Positions 1 through 7,750 of a stretch of DNA of 64,000 bases are shown piece after piece (position 1 is the first letter of the stretch; every line of letters begins with the position of its first letter). The notes under the pieces were generated by a model. It had not been told where the DNA came from. It worked only from the letters and a program-made list of their open reading frames with translations, and made no database searches. This DNA comes from Methanosarcinales archaeon (GTDB taxonomy: Archaea; Halobacteriota; Methanosarcinia; Methanosarcinales; Methanoperedenaceae), in assembly GCA_905339155.1 (NCBI GenBank), contig CAJPFJ010000058.1, positions 29,986 through 93,985 on the forward strand, in the 5' to 3' direction. The translations under genes were made by a program, and so were the position numbers.

Positions 1-447
1 AAGTATCGGGTCAACTTCATTCGCACGTCTTATAATTTCTTCTTTTTTCTCCAGGATGTTCAATCTCGCTCCATTTGGGTCTTTTATCCCGACAGCCTGT
101 ATCTGCCCCATCATAACAGGACCTGTGCTGCTGGTTGTGAAACCTCCGCCTTCTCGCGCCATCTTTGCGGAGTTGCTTGCCGCAGCTATCACTGAAGGTT
201 CTTCGATTGCCATGGGAATAAGATAATCCCTGCCGTTTATCCGGAAATTCACGGCTACACCCATGGGCACTTCCATTACTCCGATGAGATTTTCTACCAT
301 TCTGTCAGCGGCATCAAGTGATAGAGCGCCTGTTGCGCTTATGCTTGAAGCCTCTTCTTCCGAAAGACCTGAGAATTCGGATACTATCTTGAGCCTTTCT
401 TCTGGGCTTTGCTTATAGAAACCTGATATCTTTGATGTTTTTACCAT
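1..447 (-). CDS. Hydroxymethylglutaryl-CoA reductase, class II (3' part outside window)
   Basis: The N-terminal 149 residues are read in one open frame, and the rest lies beyond the window edge. The enzyme reduces HMG-CoA to mevalonate, the committed step to archaeal isoprenoid lipids. The segments GFYKQSPEERL, NLIGVMEVPMGVAVNF and MAIEEPSVIAAAS match the class II (Pseudomonas/Archaeoglobus) enzymes rather than the class I enzyme usual in methanogens. The ATG start at 447 follows a GGTGAT Shine-Dalgarno. A TATA-like element at 487-494 lies about 40 nt upstream. Family assignment is confident; the class is inferred from remembered motifs. Confidence 0.9.
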   Translation of the reverse strand, partial: MVKTSKISGFYKQSPEERLKIVSEFSGLSEEEASSISATGALSLDAADRMVENLIGVMEVPMGVAVNFRINGRDYLIPMAIEEPSVIAAASNSAKMAREGGGFTTSSTGPVMMGQIQAVGIKDPNGARLNILEKKEEIIRRANEVDPIL

Positions 448-486
448 ATCATATCACCCGCAAGAGGATTTTAGATGGCAGGAGTG

Positions 487-494
487 TATAAATA
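487..494. promoter_or_regulatory. TATA-like element between divergent HMGR and eL39 genes
   Basis: TATAAATA lies 40 nt upstream of the HMG-CoA reductase start (minus) and 72 nt upstream of the eL39 start (plus). The near-palindromic box could serve either direction; spacing favours the reductase. Confidence 0.4.
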
Positions 495-565
495 GGTATC
501 CAAAGCTTTATCAATGTATCAAGACGTACAGGGTATTCCAATTCTAGATTATTCGGTGAATTCTT

Positions 566-718
566 ATGACTCAAAGGACAAAAGCAAAGAAAAAACGACT
601 GGCAAAACACCAGAACCAGAACCAGCGCCTTCCGGCATGGGTTATCGTAAAGACTAAGAGAAATGTAATGACCCACCCTAAGAGACGCAACTGGAGAAGA
701 AGCACACTCAAAGGTTAA
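566..718 (+). CDS. rpl39e: Large ribosomal subunit protein eL39
   Basis: A 50-residue, very basic protein that starts [16 protein letters not shown] and carries the family hallmark [10 protein letters not shown] followed by [11 protein letters not shown]. eL39 lines the peptide exit tunnel of archaeal and eukaryotic ribosomes. A GGTGA Shine-Dalgarno sits 7 nt before the ATG. It is followed after 11 nt by eL31 and then by aIF6, the gene order conserved in many archaea, so the three are probably one operon. Confidence 0.96.
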   Translation: MTQRTKAKKKRLAKHQNQNQRLPAWVIVKTKRNVMTHPKRRNWRRSTLKG

Positions 719-729
719 AGTGATTATTT

Positions 730-993
730 ATGGCAGATATTGAAAGGATTTATACTATTCCTCTTTCGGATGCAAGGAAAGTCCCGCGCTGGAAGAGAGC
801 GGAATGCGCAGTCAGGAAAGTAAGAGCATACCTCGGAAAACACCTGAAAACCGAACTTGACGAGATCAAGATCGATAAGACAATAAACGAGAAACTCTGG
901 GAGAGGGGCTCAATGAAACCGCCATTGAAATTAAGAGTAAGGGCGGTCAAGTTCGAAGCCGGCGGCGTTCAGGCTGAACTCGCCCAGGAATAA
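730..993 (+). CDS. rpl31e: Large ribosomal subunit protein eL31
   Basis: 87 residues, the usual length for archaeal eL31. The start [18 protein letters not shown] and the segment [10 protein letters not shown] are typical. It is a surface protein near the exit tunnel. GTGAT six nt before the ATG acts as Shine-Dalgarno. It is the middle gene of the eL39-eL31-aIF6 cluster. Confidence 0.96.
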   Translation: MADIERIYTIPLSDARKVPRWKRAECAVRKVRAYLGKHLKTELDEIKIDKTINEKLWERGSMKPPLKLRVRAVKFEAGGVQAELAQE

Positions 994-1011
994 TTTTTTT
1001 TAGGGGCATAA

Positions 1012-1671
1012 TTGAAACGTAAATTGAATATTTCAGGGAGCCCCGTACTGGGCGTCTTCGCAACGTGTACAGATGAATTCGTTTTTGTACCTTATGAGAT
1101 ATCTCCTGACACCATAGGAGAATTGGAAGAATCACTTGGAGTTGTAGCCTGCCGTACTGCTGTAAGCGGAAGTTCTATTATAGGTTCACTTATGCGAGGA
1201 AACAATAACGGGATGATGGTAGCAGGTTTTGTCCTGGAAAAAGAGATCCGGGCTATAAGGAAACATATCAAGGCAGCAAGGTTAACTGAAGAACTGAACG
1301 CAGCAGGAAATCTTATTTTAGCTAATGATACGGCGGCACTTGTCCATCCTGACCTCTCTGAAAAGTCCATTAAGATAATCCAGAAAACTCTCGGTATCGA
1401 AGTCCAAAGAGGCACACTTGGCGGTTTAAAGACTGTTGGAATGGCAGGTATAGCCACGAACAAGGGCGTACTCGTGCATCCTAAATCCAGCCCGGCAGAG
1501 ATATCCGTAATTGAAGAACTGTTCAAATTACCGGTCAATATCGGGACGGTTAATTTTGGCTCACCTCTTGTTGGTTCAGGGCTTCTTGCCAATGGTAAAG
1601 GCTATGCGGTCGGCGAAGAAACCACCAGTCCTGAGATAAGCCGGATAGAAGATACACTGGGATTCCTGTAA
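1012..1671 (+). CDS. eif6: Translation initiation factor aIF6
   Basis: 219 residues with the pentein fold repeats of aIF6/eIF6 (for example VACRTAVSGSSIIGSL and NDTAALVHPDLSEK). The factor binds the large subunit at uL14 and blocks premature subunit joining. The start is TTG, 18 nt after eL31; a weak AGGGG lies upstream and no ATG fits better. It closes the eL39-eL31-aIF6 operon. Confidence 0.95.
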   Translation: MKRKLNISGSPVLGVFATCTDEFVFVPYEISPDTIGELEESLGVVACRTAVSGSSIIGSLMRGNNNGMMVAGFVLEKEIRAIRKHIKAARLTEELNAAGNLILANDTAALVHPDLSEKSIKIIQKTLGIEVQRGTLGGLKTVGMAGIATNKGVLVHPKSSPAEISVIEELFKLPVNIGTVNFGSPLVGSGLLANGKGYAVGEETTSPEISRIEDTLGFL

Positions 1672-1740
1672 GCTTAATATTTTTTCTATTTATACGAACC
1701 AACCAAAATTGTTAAATAGTATTGTGATTATGATAAGTAT

Positions 1741-1792
1741 GAGCAGGCATTTTTTTATGTCACTCCCACACACACCTATCCTACGCCTGCTC
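1741..1792. repeat. Hairpin repeat, copy A
   Basis: Arms GAGCAGGC (1741-1748) and GCCTGCTC (1785-1792) pair perfectly. The loop holds a T run and the C-rich string CACTCCCACACAC. Copy B (22440-22490) shares the T run and C-rich string. Copy D (47179-47232) shares the arms and the flanks TAT and TATCC. It lies between aIF6 and purM, both on plus. It may be a small RNA, a mobile palindromic repeat or a terminator variant; the sequence does not decide. Confidence 0.6.
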
Positions 1793-1838
1793 TATCCAAT
1801 CATAAAATCTTTATGCAATCACTCTTATTGAAGCGTGT

Positions 1839-2834
1839 ATGGCGTTAACTTATGCAAAAGCAGGCGTTGATATCGATACAGAAAACCGGGCAATAGCTGC
1901 CCTTGCAAAACAGCTTATCTATAAACGCAAAGGTATTGGCGCGCCTATTACAGATGTTGGCCACTATGCGGGTCTTATTGATTTTGGGGAATATGCTCTC
2001 GCACTGACTACAGACGGTGTGGGTTCAAAGGTCATGATCGCAAATGAGATGAAAAAATGGAACACAATTGGGATTGATTGTATCGCCATGAATGTGAACG
2101 ACCTTCTTGCTATGGGGATTGAGCCTCTTGCATTTGTGGATTACATCGCCATACATGAACCCAATAATGAGATCATGGGACAGATCGGGGAAGGGCTTGC
2201 AAAAGGCGCCGAGATGTCAGGGATGACCATCGTAGGGGGTGAAACTGCGACTCTCCCGGATATTATCAATGGTTTTGACCTTGCCGGAACATGTCTGGGA
2301 ATGGTCAAAAAAAACAGAGTGATCACAGGAGAGAAGATTGAAATAGGCGATGCCATTGTCGGGATACCATCAAGTGGCGTGCACAGTAATGGATACTCCC
2401 TTGTCAGGAGGATCATAAAAGACGCAGGTTATTCATATCATGATCCTTTTCCATACAACGAAGAGACCACTATAGGGGATGAGTTGCTGGTACCTACAAG
2501 GATATACATGGAAATACTGGATGCAGTAAAAGAGTTCGATATTCAAGGGCTTGCCCATATTACCGGAAGCGGGCTTATGAAACTTCACCGCACCACAAAA
2601 TATGGATTTGACATAAAATACCCGCTGGAACCACAGCCGATATTTAAGTTCCTGCAGGAAGAAGGGGATGTTGAAGACCTTGAGATGTATAAGACATTTA
2701 ATATGGGTATGGGTTTTGTTGTAGTAATTCCCAAAAAAGATGCAAAAAATGTGGCACAGATGTTAGGTGGAAAAGTAGTCGGGGAAATCGTTGACAAAGG
2801 GATAAATGTGAAAGGATTGGAGATATTAGCTTGA
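1839..2834 (+). CDS. purM: Phosphoribosylformylglycinamidine cyclo-ligase (AIR synthase)
   Basis: 331 residues, normal for PurM. It makes aminoimidazole ribonucleotide from FGAM with ATP in purine synthesis. Visible family motifs are TDGVGSKVMIA, DCIAMNVNDLLAMGIEP, the glycine-rich VGGETATLPD and GIPSSGVHSNGYSLVR. The ATG at 1839 has no strong Shine-Dalgarno. It stands alone, downstream of hairpin repeat A. Confidence 0.95.
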   Translation: MALTYAKAGVDIDTENRAIAALAKQLIYKRKGIGAPITDVGHYAGLIDFGEYALALTTDGVGSKVMIANEMKKWNTIGIDCIAMNVNDLLAMGIEPLAFVDYIAIHEPNNEIMGQIGEGLAKGAEMSGMTIVGGETATLPDIINGFDLAGTCLGMVKKNRVITGEKIEIGDAIVGIPSSGVHSNGYSLVRRIIKDAGYSYHDPFPYNEETTIGDELLVPTRIYMEILDAVKEFDIQGLAHITGSGLMKLHRTTKYGFDIKYPLEPQPIFKFLQEEGDVEDLEMYKTFNMGMGFVVVIPKKDAKNVAQMLGGKVVGEIVDKGINVKGLEILA

Positions 2835-2881
2835 AATGTCAATCCTTAAATAAGAACAAGATAAATAAAGTATAGATAATT

Positions 2882-3292
2882 ATGGCGAGTGAATTAATAG
2901 AATTACTTAATAAAGCGATAGCCAGAGAAATAGGTGTAAGTGTCCAGTATATGTGGCAGCATGTAATGGCAATGGGGATGAAAAGTCCTGAAGTAAAGGA
3001 TATTTTTGAAGATATCGCAATAGATGAAATGAAGCATGCCGAGAAGATCGCTGATCGGCTTTTTTATCTGGGAGGGATTCCGACAGCAAAACCTACACCC
3101 ATAAAAGTTGGCGGTTCTCTTGAAGAGATGGTGCAAGACGACCTCGAAACAGAAAATGAAGCCATTGAGCTATATAAGGAAATCATAGCTGTTGCTTCAG
3201 AAAATAAAGACTCGACCACAAGATTGCTGTTTGAAGAGATCCTTACAAATGAGGAAGAACACAAACATACATTTACAATATTGTTGAAATAA
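2882..3292 (+). CDS. Ferritin-like diiron protein (bacterioferritin/Dps-like)
   Basis: 136 residues, all helical in appearance, with two diiron half-motifs: DEMKHAEKIADRL around residue 47 and NEEEHKHTF near the C-terminus, plus E residues in the first and third helices. This is the four-helix bundle of the bacterioferritin/rubrerythrin superfamily, which stores or detoxifies iron and peroxide. No rubredoxin domain is fused. CTTAAATAA at 2845-2853 is a likely TATA box with a very short leader. The subfamily is not settled. Confidence 0.8.
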   Translation: MASELIELLNKAIAREIGVSVQYMWQHVMAMGMKSPEVKDIFEDIAIDEMKHAEKIADRLFYLGGIPTAKPTPIKVGGSLEEMVQDDLETENEAIELYKEIIAVASENKDSTTRLLFEEILTNEEEHKHTFTILLK

Positions 3293-3316
3293 TTATTCTT
3301 ATAAACACTTTTTTTC

Positions 3317-3408
3317 AATATGCATCATCATTATTATTTTAACCCCTTTATTTCCCATGGAAAAATTAAATTATAATTTTGATTATGATGATGGAAAAAT
3401 TGCATATT
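3317..3408. other. Imperfect inverted repeat in a 307-nt intergenic gap
   Basis: AATATGCATCATCAT (3317-3331) is mirrored by ATGATGATG (3385-3393) plus GCATATT (3402-3408), interrupted by 8 nt. It sits just after the ferritin-like gene and could act as its transcript end. Nothing else is recognised between 3293 and 3599. Confidence 0.35.
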
Positions 3409-3599
3409 AAATCAGCCATTGGCTATCGATTCACGATTTAACATGAATAATAGATATTGTTTTTAACAGATTAATGGCAGTCTTTAGAAATATGTTTACT
3501 ATTTTACCTGCATTTCATGTGGAAAATGTTCTGATAAACAAATCATGGTTTCATTGTTTCATAGAAACGCTTACATCTTTTCGGATTGTTATTAATGCA

Positions 3600-4397
3600 A
3601 TGTCACCTGACGAAAAAATGCAGTCTATTCTGGCGGATCTTGCAGAAAGAGGCAGCGTTCTTATTGCGTTTTCGGGGGGAGTGGATAGTTCCGTACTTGC
3701 AGCGCTGGCATTTAAGGCCCTTGGAAAAAATTCAATTGCTGTCACAGCGGATTCACAGACACTTGCCCCGGGTGAGCTTGATCGCGCAAAAGCAGTAGCA
3801 AAAGAGATCGGGATTTTACATAAGACGATATACTACGATGAACTTGGCGAGCCGGGATTTGCAGAAAATCCAGTGAATAGGTGCTATCATTGCAAGAAGG
3901 GACTGATAAAAGAACTAAAAAAAATTGCCTCAGATTATGATATAAAAACTATAATCGAAGGAACAAATATTTCTGATCTGAAAAACCACAGGCCTGGCTA
4001 CATGGCAATCGTTGAGGAGGGGATCTATAACCCATTCGTGAAATTTAAGGTCACAAAGGAAGAGATCAGGGATATAGCCCGAAAACTTGGTTTATCTGTT
4101 GCAGATAAGCCCTCAATGGCATGCCTTTCGTCCCGTTTCCCTTATGGGCAAACCATCACAGCTGATGCGTTAAGGCGCGTAGGAGTTGCTGAGAATTATC
4201 TTCATGCACGGGGGTTCACTGTGGTTCGTGTGCGCGACCATTCCGGAATAGCCCGCATCGAGATCACGCCAGATGAGATGGTACGGTTGATGGAGATGCG
4301 CGATGAAATCTGTGCTGAATTCAAGAGGCTGGGCTTTTCGTATGTTACGCTTGACCTGATGGGTTTCAGGAGCGGTAGCATGGATGAAGTGCTGTGA
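3600..4397 (+). CDS. ATP-dependent sulfurtransferase of the LarE/ExsB type
   Basis: 265 residues from the ATG at 3600. The PP-loop FSGGVDSSVLAALA binds ATP near the N-terminus, and ACLSSRFPYG carries the cysteine that gives up sulfur in LarE proteins. RCYHCKKGL is a further conserved Cys pair. LarE sulfurates the nicotinate-derived precursor of the nickel-pincer cofactor; archaeal relatives may serve other sulfur transfers. The frame is open further upstream to 3474, but PP-loop placement and homologue starts favour 3600. The stop overlaps the next start by 4 nt. Confidence 0.82.
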   Translation: MSPDEKMQSILADLAERGSVLIAFSGGVDSSVLAALAFKALGKNSIAVTADSQTLAPGELDRAKAVAKEIGILHKTIYYDELGEPGFAENPVNRCYHCKKGLIKELKKIASDYDIKTIIEGTNISDLKNHRPGYMAIVEEGIYNPFVKFKVTKEEIRDIARKLGLSVADKPSMACLSSRFPYGQTITADALRRVGVAENYLHARGFTVVRVRDHSGIARIEITPDEMVRLMEMRDEICAEFKRLGFSYVTLDLMGFRSGSMDEVL

Positions 4398-4765
4398 TTG
4401 CGAAACTGAAAATTAAAATGGATTTAAAGATGAAAAGCAAAAAAAGTGTGGAAACTGATATAATAAAAAAACAGGTGAATAAGATATTACAAGACCTGGG
4501 TACATCAGCTCAGAAAATAATTCTTTTTGGTTCAAGGGCAAGGAAGGATTTTACTCCATTGAGTGATTACGATGTTCTTATAATAACGGAAAAGCCATTT
4601 GAAATAAATAAAAAAATGAGCATTTCTAAAAATATCAGACAATATTTGGCGCATTTGGGTTTAGATGTCGATGTAACAATTAAATCCGTTAATGAAGTCA
4701 ATATTCTAAAGGATAAGCCTGGAAGCATAGTGCGTAATGCCTTGAAAGAAGGCATTGCATTATAA
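4394..4765 (+). CDS. MNT-type nucleotidyltransferase (MntA antitoxin-like)
   Basis: 123 residues with the minimal nucleotidyltransferase signature LFGSRARKDFTPLSDYDVLI, where GS and the two Asp residues form the active site, and a third acidic position in GLDVDVTIK. In HEPN/MNT toxin-antitoxin pairs the MNT protein inactivates the HEPN RNase by AMPylation. The HEPN partner downstream is broken. The GTG- or ATG-near start overlaps larE by 4 nt; ATGs a few codons inside are alternatives. Confidence 0.82.
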   Translation: MIAKLKIKMDLKMKSKKSVETDIIKKQVNKILQDLGTSAQKIILFGSRARKDFTPLSDYDVLIITEKPFEINKKMSISKNIRQYLAHLGLDVDVTIKSVNEVNILKDKPGSIVRNALKEGIAL

Positions 4766-4767
4766 TT

Positions 4768-4952
4768 GATGATTACATCGAAAGTTTGAAAATCGACCCG
4801 GATTTTAAAGATGTGGATGTTGGAAATCTATCATTTTATGCTGTAGAATAAGATACCCTGATGAATTTTATATGCCATCTGTTGCCGAAGCTAAAGAATG
4901 TTTCAGCATAGCCTCCAAAGATAAGGATCTCTTATTAAAGAAAATCAGCTAG
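4768..4952 (+). pseudogene. Remnant of a HEPN-domain protein
   Basis: Only the C-terminal part of a HEPN protein remains. Frame one reads DDYIESLKIDPDFKDVDV then NLSFYAVE and stops. Shifting by one base gives RYPDEFYMPSVAEAKECF then SIASKDKDLLLKKIS to a TAG. VE(I)RYPDEFY is the usual continuous end of HEPN proteins, so a single-base deletion near 4850 broke the frame. The N-terminal RNase motif (RX4-6H) is absent. It lies directly after the MNT gene, the position expected of its partner. Confidence 0.7.
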
Positions 4953-4983
4953 TTTAACAAATTTTCAAATAATATGATTTCTG

Positions 4984-5139
4984 TTAAATCTTCTTCACAT
5001 TTCCTGATTCACACGTAGGGCATTTTACCTTTTTCCCGATCCCGCGGAACTGGTAACTGCAATCCATGCATTTATACTGCTCAAATACAAGATCTCCTTC
5101 CTCAAGTTCCACGCTGACCGATGAATCTGCAAAGCACAT
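4984..5139 (-). CDS. Small zinc-ribbon protein next to nifB
   Basis: 51 residues with two CxxC pairs, YKCMDCSYQF and KCPTCESGNV, as in FmdB-like zinc ribbons or degenerate rubredoxins. A GAGGTG Shine-Dalgarno is 6 nt before the ATG. It starts 38 nt after the nifB stop on the same strand, so it is probably co-transcribed and may help NifB or Fe-S handling; that role is inference. Confidence 0.75.
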   Translation of the reverse strand: MCFADSSVSVELEEGDLVFEQYKCMDCSYQFRGIGKKVKCPTCESGNVKKI

Positions 5140-5177
5140 TTTTTCACCTCTCTTGCTTTTTATTTCTTTTATGAATG

Positions 5178-6068
5178 TTAAGCATGATAATATTCGCTGG
5201 TTGTACGCTGCTGCACGGGTGAGCCGCAGGGCTCTGCACCCGGGACACCAACCGCATCTGCGCGGCACTGCCTGCACAGCCTGAACTGGGGCAGGAATTC
5301 TTCCGCAATAGTTCTTGCCATCGTTAGTTCGTCGCAATCCGGGGGTCTTTCCTTTTCAAACTTGTTAAGAGGTATCATGGGAATGATATTCATTATTATT
5401 GCGCCGTTCTCTGCCGCTTTTTTTGCGATTTCCTTTATCTGTGAAAAGTTTATTTCAGGAATTAGCACAGTGTTGACTTTAACATTCAGTCCGGCTTCAC
5501 TTGCCTTCTTTAATCCCTCGAACTGTTTCTCAATGAGGAGTTTTGCGCCTTCCACGCCTTTATAAGTCTTATCATGGTAGCGGACAAAGGAATATATCTT
5601 TGCGCCGACCTCAGGGTCAACTGCGTTTATTGTTACAGTGACACTTGTTACTCCGGCTTTGACAAGATCATCTACTCTTTCGGAAAGCATAAGACCGTTG
5701 CTCGCCACGCATTTAATAAGGTCGGGATATTTTTCATGCACAAGGCGCATGGTTTCAAAGCTATCTTCATTTGCAAGCGACTCTCCAGGCCCTGCTATAC
5801 CCACGACCTTGAGATTTGGCATTTCCTTTGAGTATTTATCAACCCTGACAAGAGCTTCGCGGGGATTAAGAATACCTGCCGCAACACCCGGCCTGTGCTC
5901 GCATTTATCTAATTTGCGAATACAGTAATTGCACTGTATATTACACCGCGGCGCAACTGGCAAATGGAGCCTTGCAGTCGTGAAATGCGCTTTTTCATTA
6001 TAACACGGGTGAGCGCTCGTAAGATGCGCGAATTTTGAGCCTATGTTGCCCCAGCGTTCTTGTTTCAT
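5178..6068 (-). CDS. nifB: FeMo-cofactor biosynthesis radical SAM protein NifB
   Basis: 296 residues, the compact archaeal NifB without the C-terminal NifX domain. CNIQCNYC is the CxxxCxxC radical SAM motif. LHLPVAPRCN and GIAGPGESLA are NifB-specific, and the C-terminal CRQCRADAVG gives further cluster ligands. NifB builds the carbide-containing 8Fe core (NifB-co) of nitrogenase cofactor. AGAGG precedes the ATG. The palindrome at 6086-6101 lies in its promoter. No nifHDK is in the window. Confidence 0.92.
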   Translation of the reverse strand: MKQERWGNIGSKFAHLTSAHPCYNEKAHFTTARLHLPVAPRCNIQCNYCIRKLDKCEHRPGVAAGILNPREALVRVDKYSKEMPNLKVVGIAGPGESLANEDSFETMRLVHEKYPDLIKCVASNGLMLSERVDDLVKAGVTSVTVTINAVDPEVGAKIYSFVRYHDKTYKGVEGAKLLIEKQFEGLKKASEAGLNVKVNTVLIPEINFSQIKEIAKKAAENGAIIMNIIPMIPLNKFEKERPPDCDELTMARTIAEEFLPQFRLCRQCRADAVGVPGAEPCGSPVQQRTTSEYYHA

Positions 6069-6085
6069 GTTTTTCCTCTGTATTA

Positions 6086-6101
6086 TTCGTATATATACGA
6101 A
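6086..6101. promoter_or_regulatory. 16-bp perfect palindrome upstream of nifB
   Basis: TTCGTATATATACGAA is fully self-complementary and sits 18-33 bp before the nifB ATG, overlapping an AT-rich TATA-like core. It looks like a repressor operator. It does not match the GGTA-N6-TACC or GGAA-N6-TTCC forms known for NrpR, so the regulator is unknown. Confidence 0.55.
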
Positions 6102-6185
6102 CTAATATTATGGCCAATACTATATAGGTATTTTCCCAATTACCGCACTAATCGCTTTTTAATATTAAACCTGCCGAAGGATTTC

Positions 6186-6341
6186 CTACATTTTTTCAAA
6201 CATTTCTTTTCCCACGCCGCATTCAGGGCAAACCCAATCATCAGGCAAAGCCTCAAATGCAGTTCCTGGTTTGATATTAGGGGAATCTCCCACTTCGGGA
6301 TCGTAAACATATCCGCACACTGTACACTTATATTTGTCCAT
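6186..6341 (-). CDS. Rubredoxin
   Basis: 51 residues with the two iron-binding pairs [10 protein letters not shown] and CPECGVGKE, and the core [19 protein letters not shown]. It is a one-electron carrier with an Fe(Cys)4 centre. A GGAGGAAAAATG context gives a clear ribosome-binding site. It is separated from nifB by 118 nt and oriented the same way, so it could supply electrons to its neighbour or to oxygen-detoxifying enzymes. Confidence 0.95.
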   Translation of the reverse strand: MDKYKCTVCGYVYDPEVGDSPNIKPGTAFEALPDDWVCPECGVGKEMFEKM

Positions 6342-6571
6342 TTTTCCTCCTTTATTTTCTTGATTATTCTTTTAATTCGGCATGAGATAAGGATTTCGAT
6401 CATAGGTTTTATTGGTATTTAATTATATCTTTATTTCAGTATCTGCCGCAGTTTTTTGGGGGCTGAGACCGAAACCTATTTTTATGTTGAGTATAATTAT
6501 AGACTGCTATTATTTTAGGGTAGCTTTTATAATAATCATTGCAATCATTAAAATTATGGATGTGAAAAATA

Positions 6572-6769
6572 TTGTTTGAAGATAAAGAAATAGGGAATGT
6601 TTCTCTGAGATTAAGCGAATACGTGAGGGTGCTCAAACTCACAAGGAAACCATCAAGAGAAGAATTTTCAGTGATTGCAAAAGTAGCTGGCGCTGGTATA
6701 CTTTTAGTAGGATTCATAGGTTTTATCATTTATATTTTAATAACGGTATTACCGGGAATGTTAAAATGA
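6572..6769 (+). CDS. secE: Preprotein translocase subunit SecE (Sec61 gamma)
   Basis: 65 residues: an amphipathic helix containing LRLSEYVRVLKLTRKPSREE, followed by one membrane span (GAGILLVGFIGFIIYILITV). This is the archaeal SecE/Sec61-gamma layout, and the protein clamps SecY. The start is TTG; no ATG or GTG is in frame nearby. The next gene overlaps its end by 4 nt, the conserved secE-spt5-rpl11 order. Confidence 0.93.
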   Translation: MFEDKEIGNVSLRLSEYVRVLKLTRKPSREEFSVIAKVAGAGILLVGFIGFIIYILITVLPGMLK

Positions 6770-7236
6770 ACGAGGAAGCTGCTGCCATATATGTTATCAA
6801 GACAACAGCGAACCAGGAAAGGACGGTAGCGAATTTGATTGAGAAAGTTACCAGGAAAGAACATCTGGGCATATATGCAGTGCTCGCCCCTGATGAGCTA
6901 AAAGGCTATGTTCTTGTCGAAGCAGCAAGTCCTGAAGCAGTCGATGAGGTCATTCAGAACGTTCCCCATGCCAGGGCAATGATCAAAGGCCAGTCAAATT
7001 TCGATGAAATATCCCATTTCCTTACGCCCAAGCTTTCCGTTACTGGAATTACCGAGGGAAGCATTGTGGAACTGATATCCGGTCCGTTCAAGGGAGAAAA
7101 AGCAAGGGTAAAAAGGATTGATTCAACTCATGAAGAGATTACAGTTGAATTGTTTGAGGCGATGGTTCCCATCCCTGTAACAGTTCGCGGTGATAATGTT
7201 CGAATATTGAAACGAGAAGAAGAAGAAGAGAAATAA
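6766..7236 (+). CDS. spt5: Transcription elongation factor Spt5
   Basis: 156 residues with the NGN domain (about 8-90; IYVIKTTANQERTVANLI) and a C-terminal KOW domain (about 98-150; GSIVELISGPFKGEKARV). Spt5 with Spt4 closes the RNA polymerase clamp and raises processivity. The start codon overlaps secE, indicating translational coupling. Confidence 0.95.
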   Translation: MNEEAAAIYVIKTTANQERTVANLIEKVTRKEHLGIYAVLAPDELKGYVLVEAASPEAVDEVIQNVPHARAMIKGQSNFDEISHFLTPKLSVTGITEGSIVELISGPFKGEKARVKRIDSTHEEITVELFEAMVPIPVTVRGDNVRILKREEEEEK

Positions 7237-7257
7237 TATTAACAGGAGATTTTAAAA

Positions 7258-7740
7258 ATGGTGAGCGTTGTAGAAGCATTGGTTTCCGGCGGTTCAGCGT
7301 CCGCAGGTCCGCCATTGGGTCCATCACTTGGCCCGCTTGGCGTAAATGTAAAGGCAATAATAGAAAAAATAAATGAACAGACAGCAGCTTTTAAGGGAAT
7401 GCAGGTCCCGATCAAAGTAATTATTGATGATAAGAAACAATTCACAATAACGGTGGGAACGCCCCCGACATCAGCGCTAATAATTAAAGAAGCTGGTATC
7501 GAAAAGGGCTCAGGAACACCAAATACCGTGACCGTTGGCAATATAACGGCAAAACAGGCCGTCAAGATCGCCAAAATGAAAAAGAGCGACTCTCTTGCAA
7601 AATCATTGAAAAATACTGTGAAAGAGATCGTTGGAACATGTGTTCCGCTGGGTGTAACTTTTGAGGGATTAAAACCCAAGGAAGCAATAGCGGCAATTAA
7701 CAGCGGTAAATTCGACCTGGAGTTCTCCGAGGCGAATTAG
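7258..7740 (+). CDS. rpl11: Large ribosomal subunit protein uL11
   Basis: 160 residues. The N-terminal SASAGPPLGPSLGPLGVN and the C-terminal rRNA-binding LAKSLKNTVKEIVGTC are characteristic. uL11 forms the GTPase-associated centre with helix 43/44 of 23S rRNA. AGGAG precedes the ATG. In many archaea L1, L10 and L12 follow; here the cluster ends and a convergent pilin-like operon begins. Confidence 0.96.
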   Translation: MVSVVEALVSGGSASAGPPLGPSLGPLGVNVKAIIEKINEQTAAFKGMQVPIKVIIDDKKQFTITVGTPPTSALIIKEAGIEKGSGTPNTVTVGNITAKQAVKIAKMKKSDSLAKSLKNTVKEIVGTCVPLGVTFEGLKPKEAIAAINSGKFDLEFSEAN

Positions 7741-7750
7741 ATTTTTTTTA

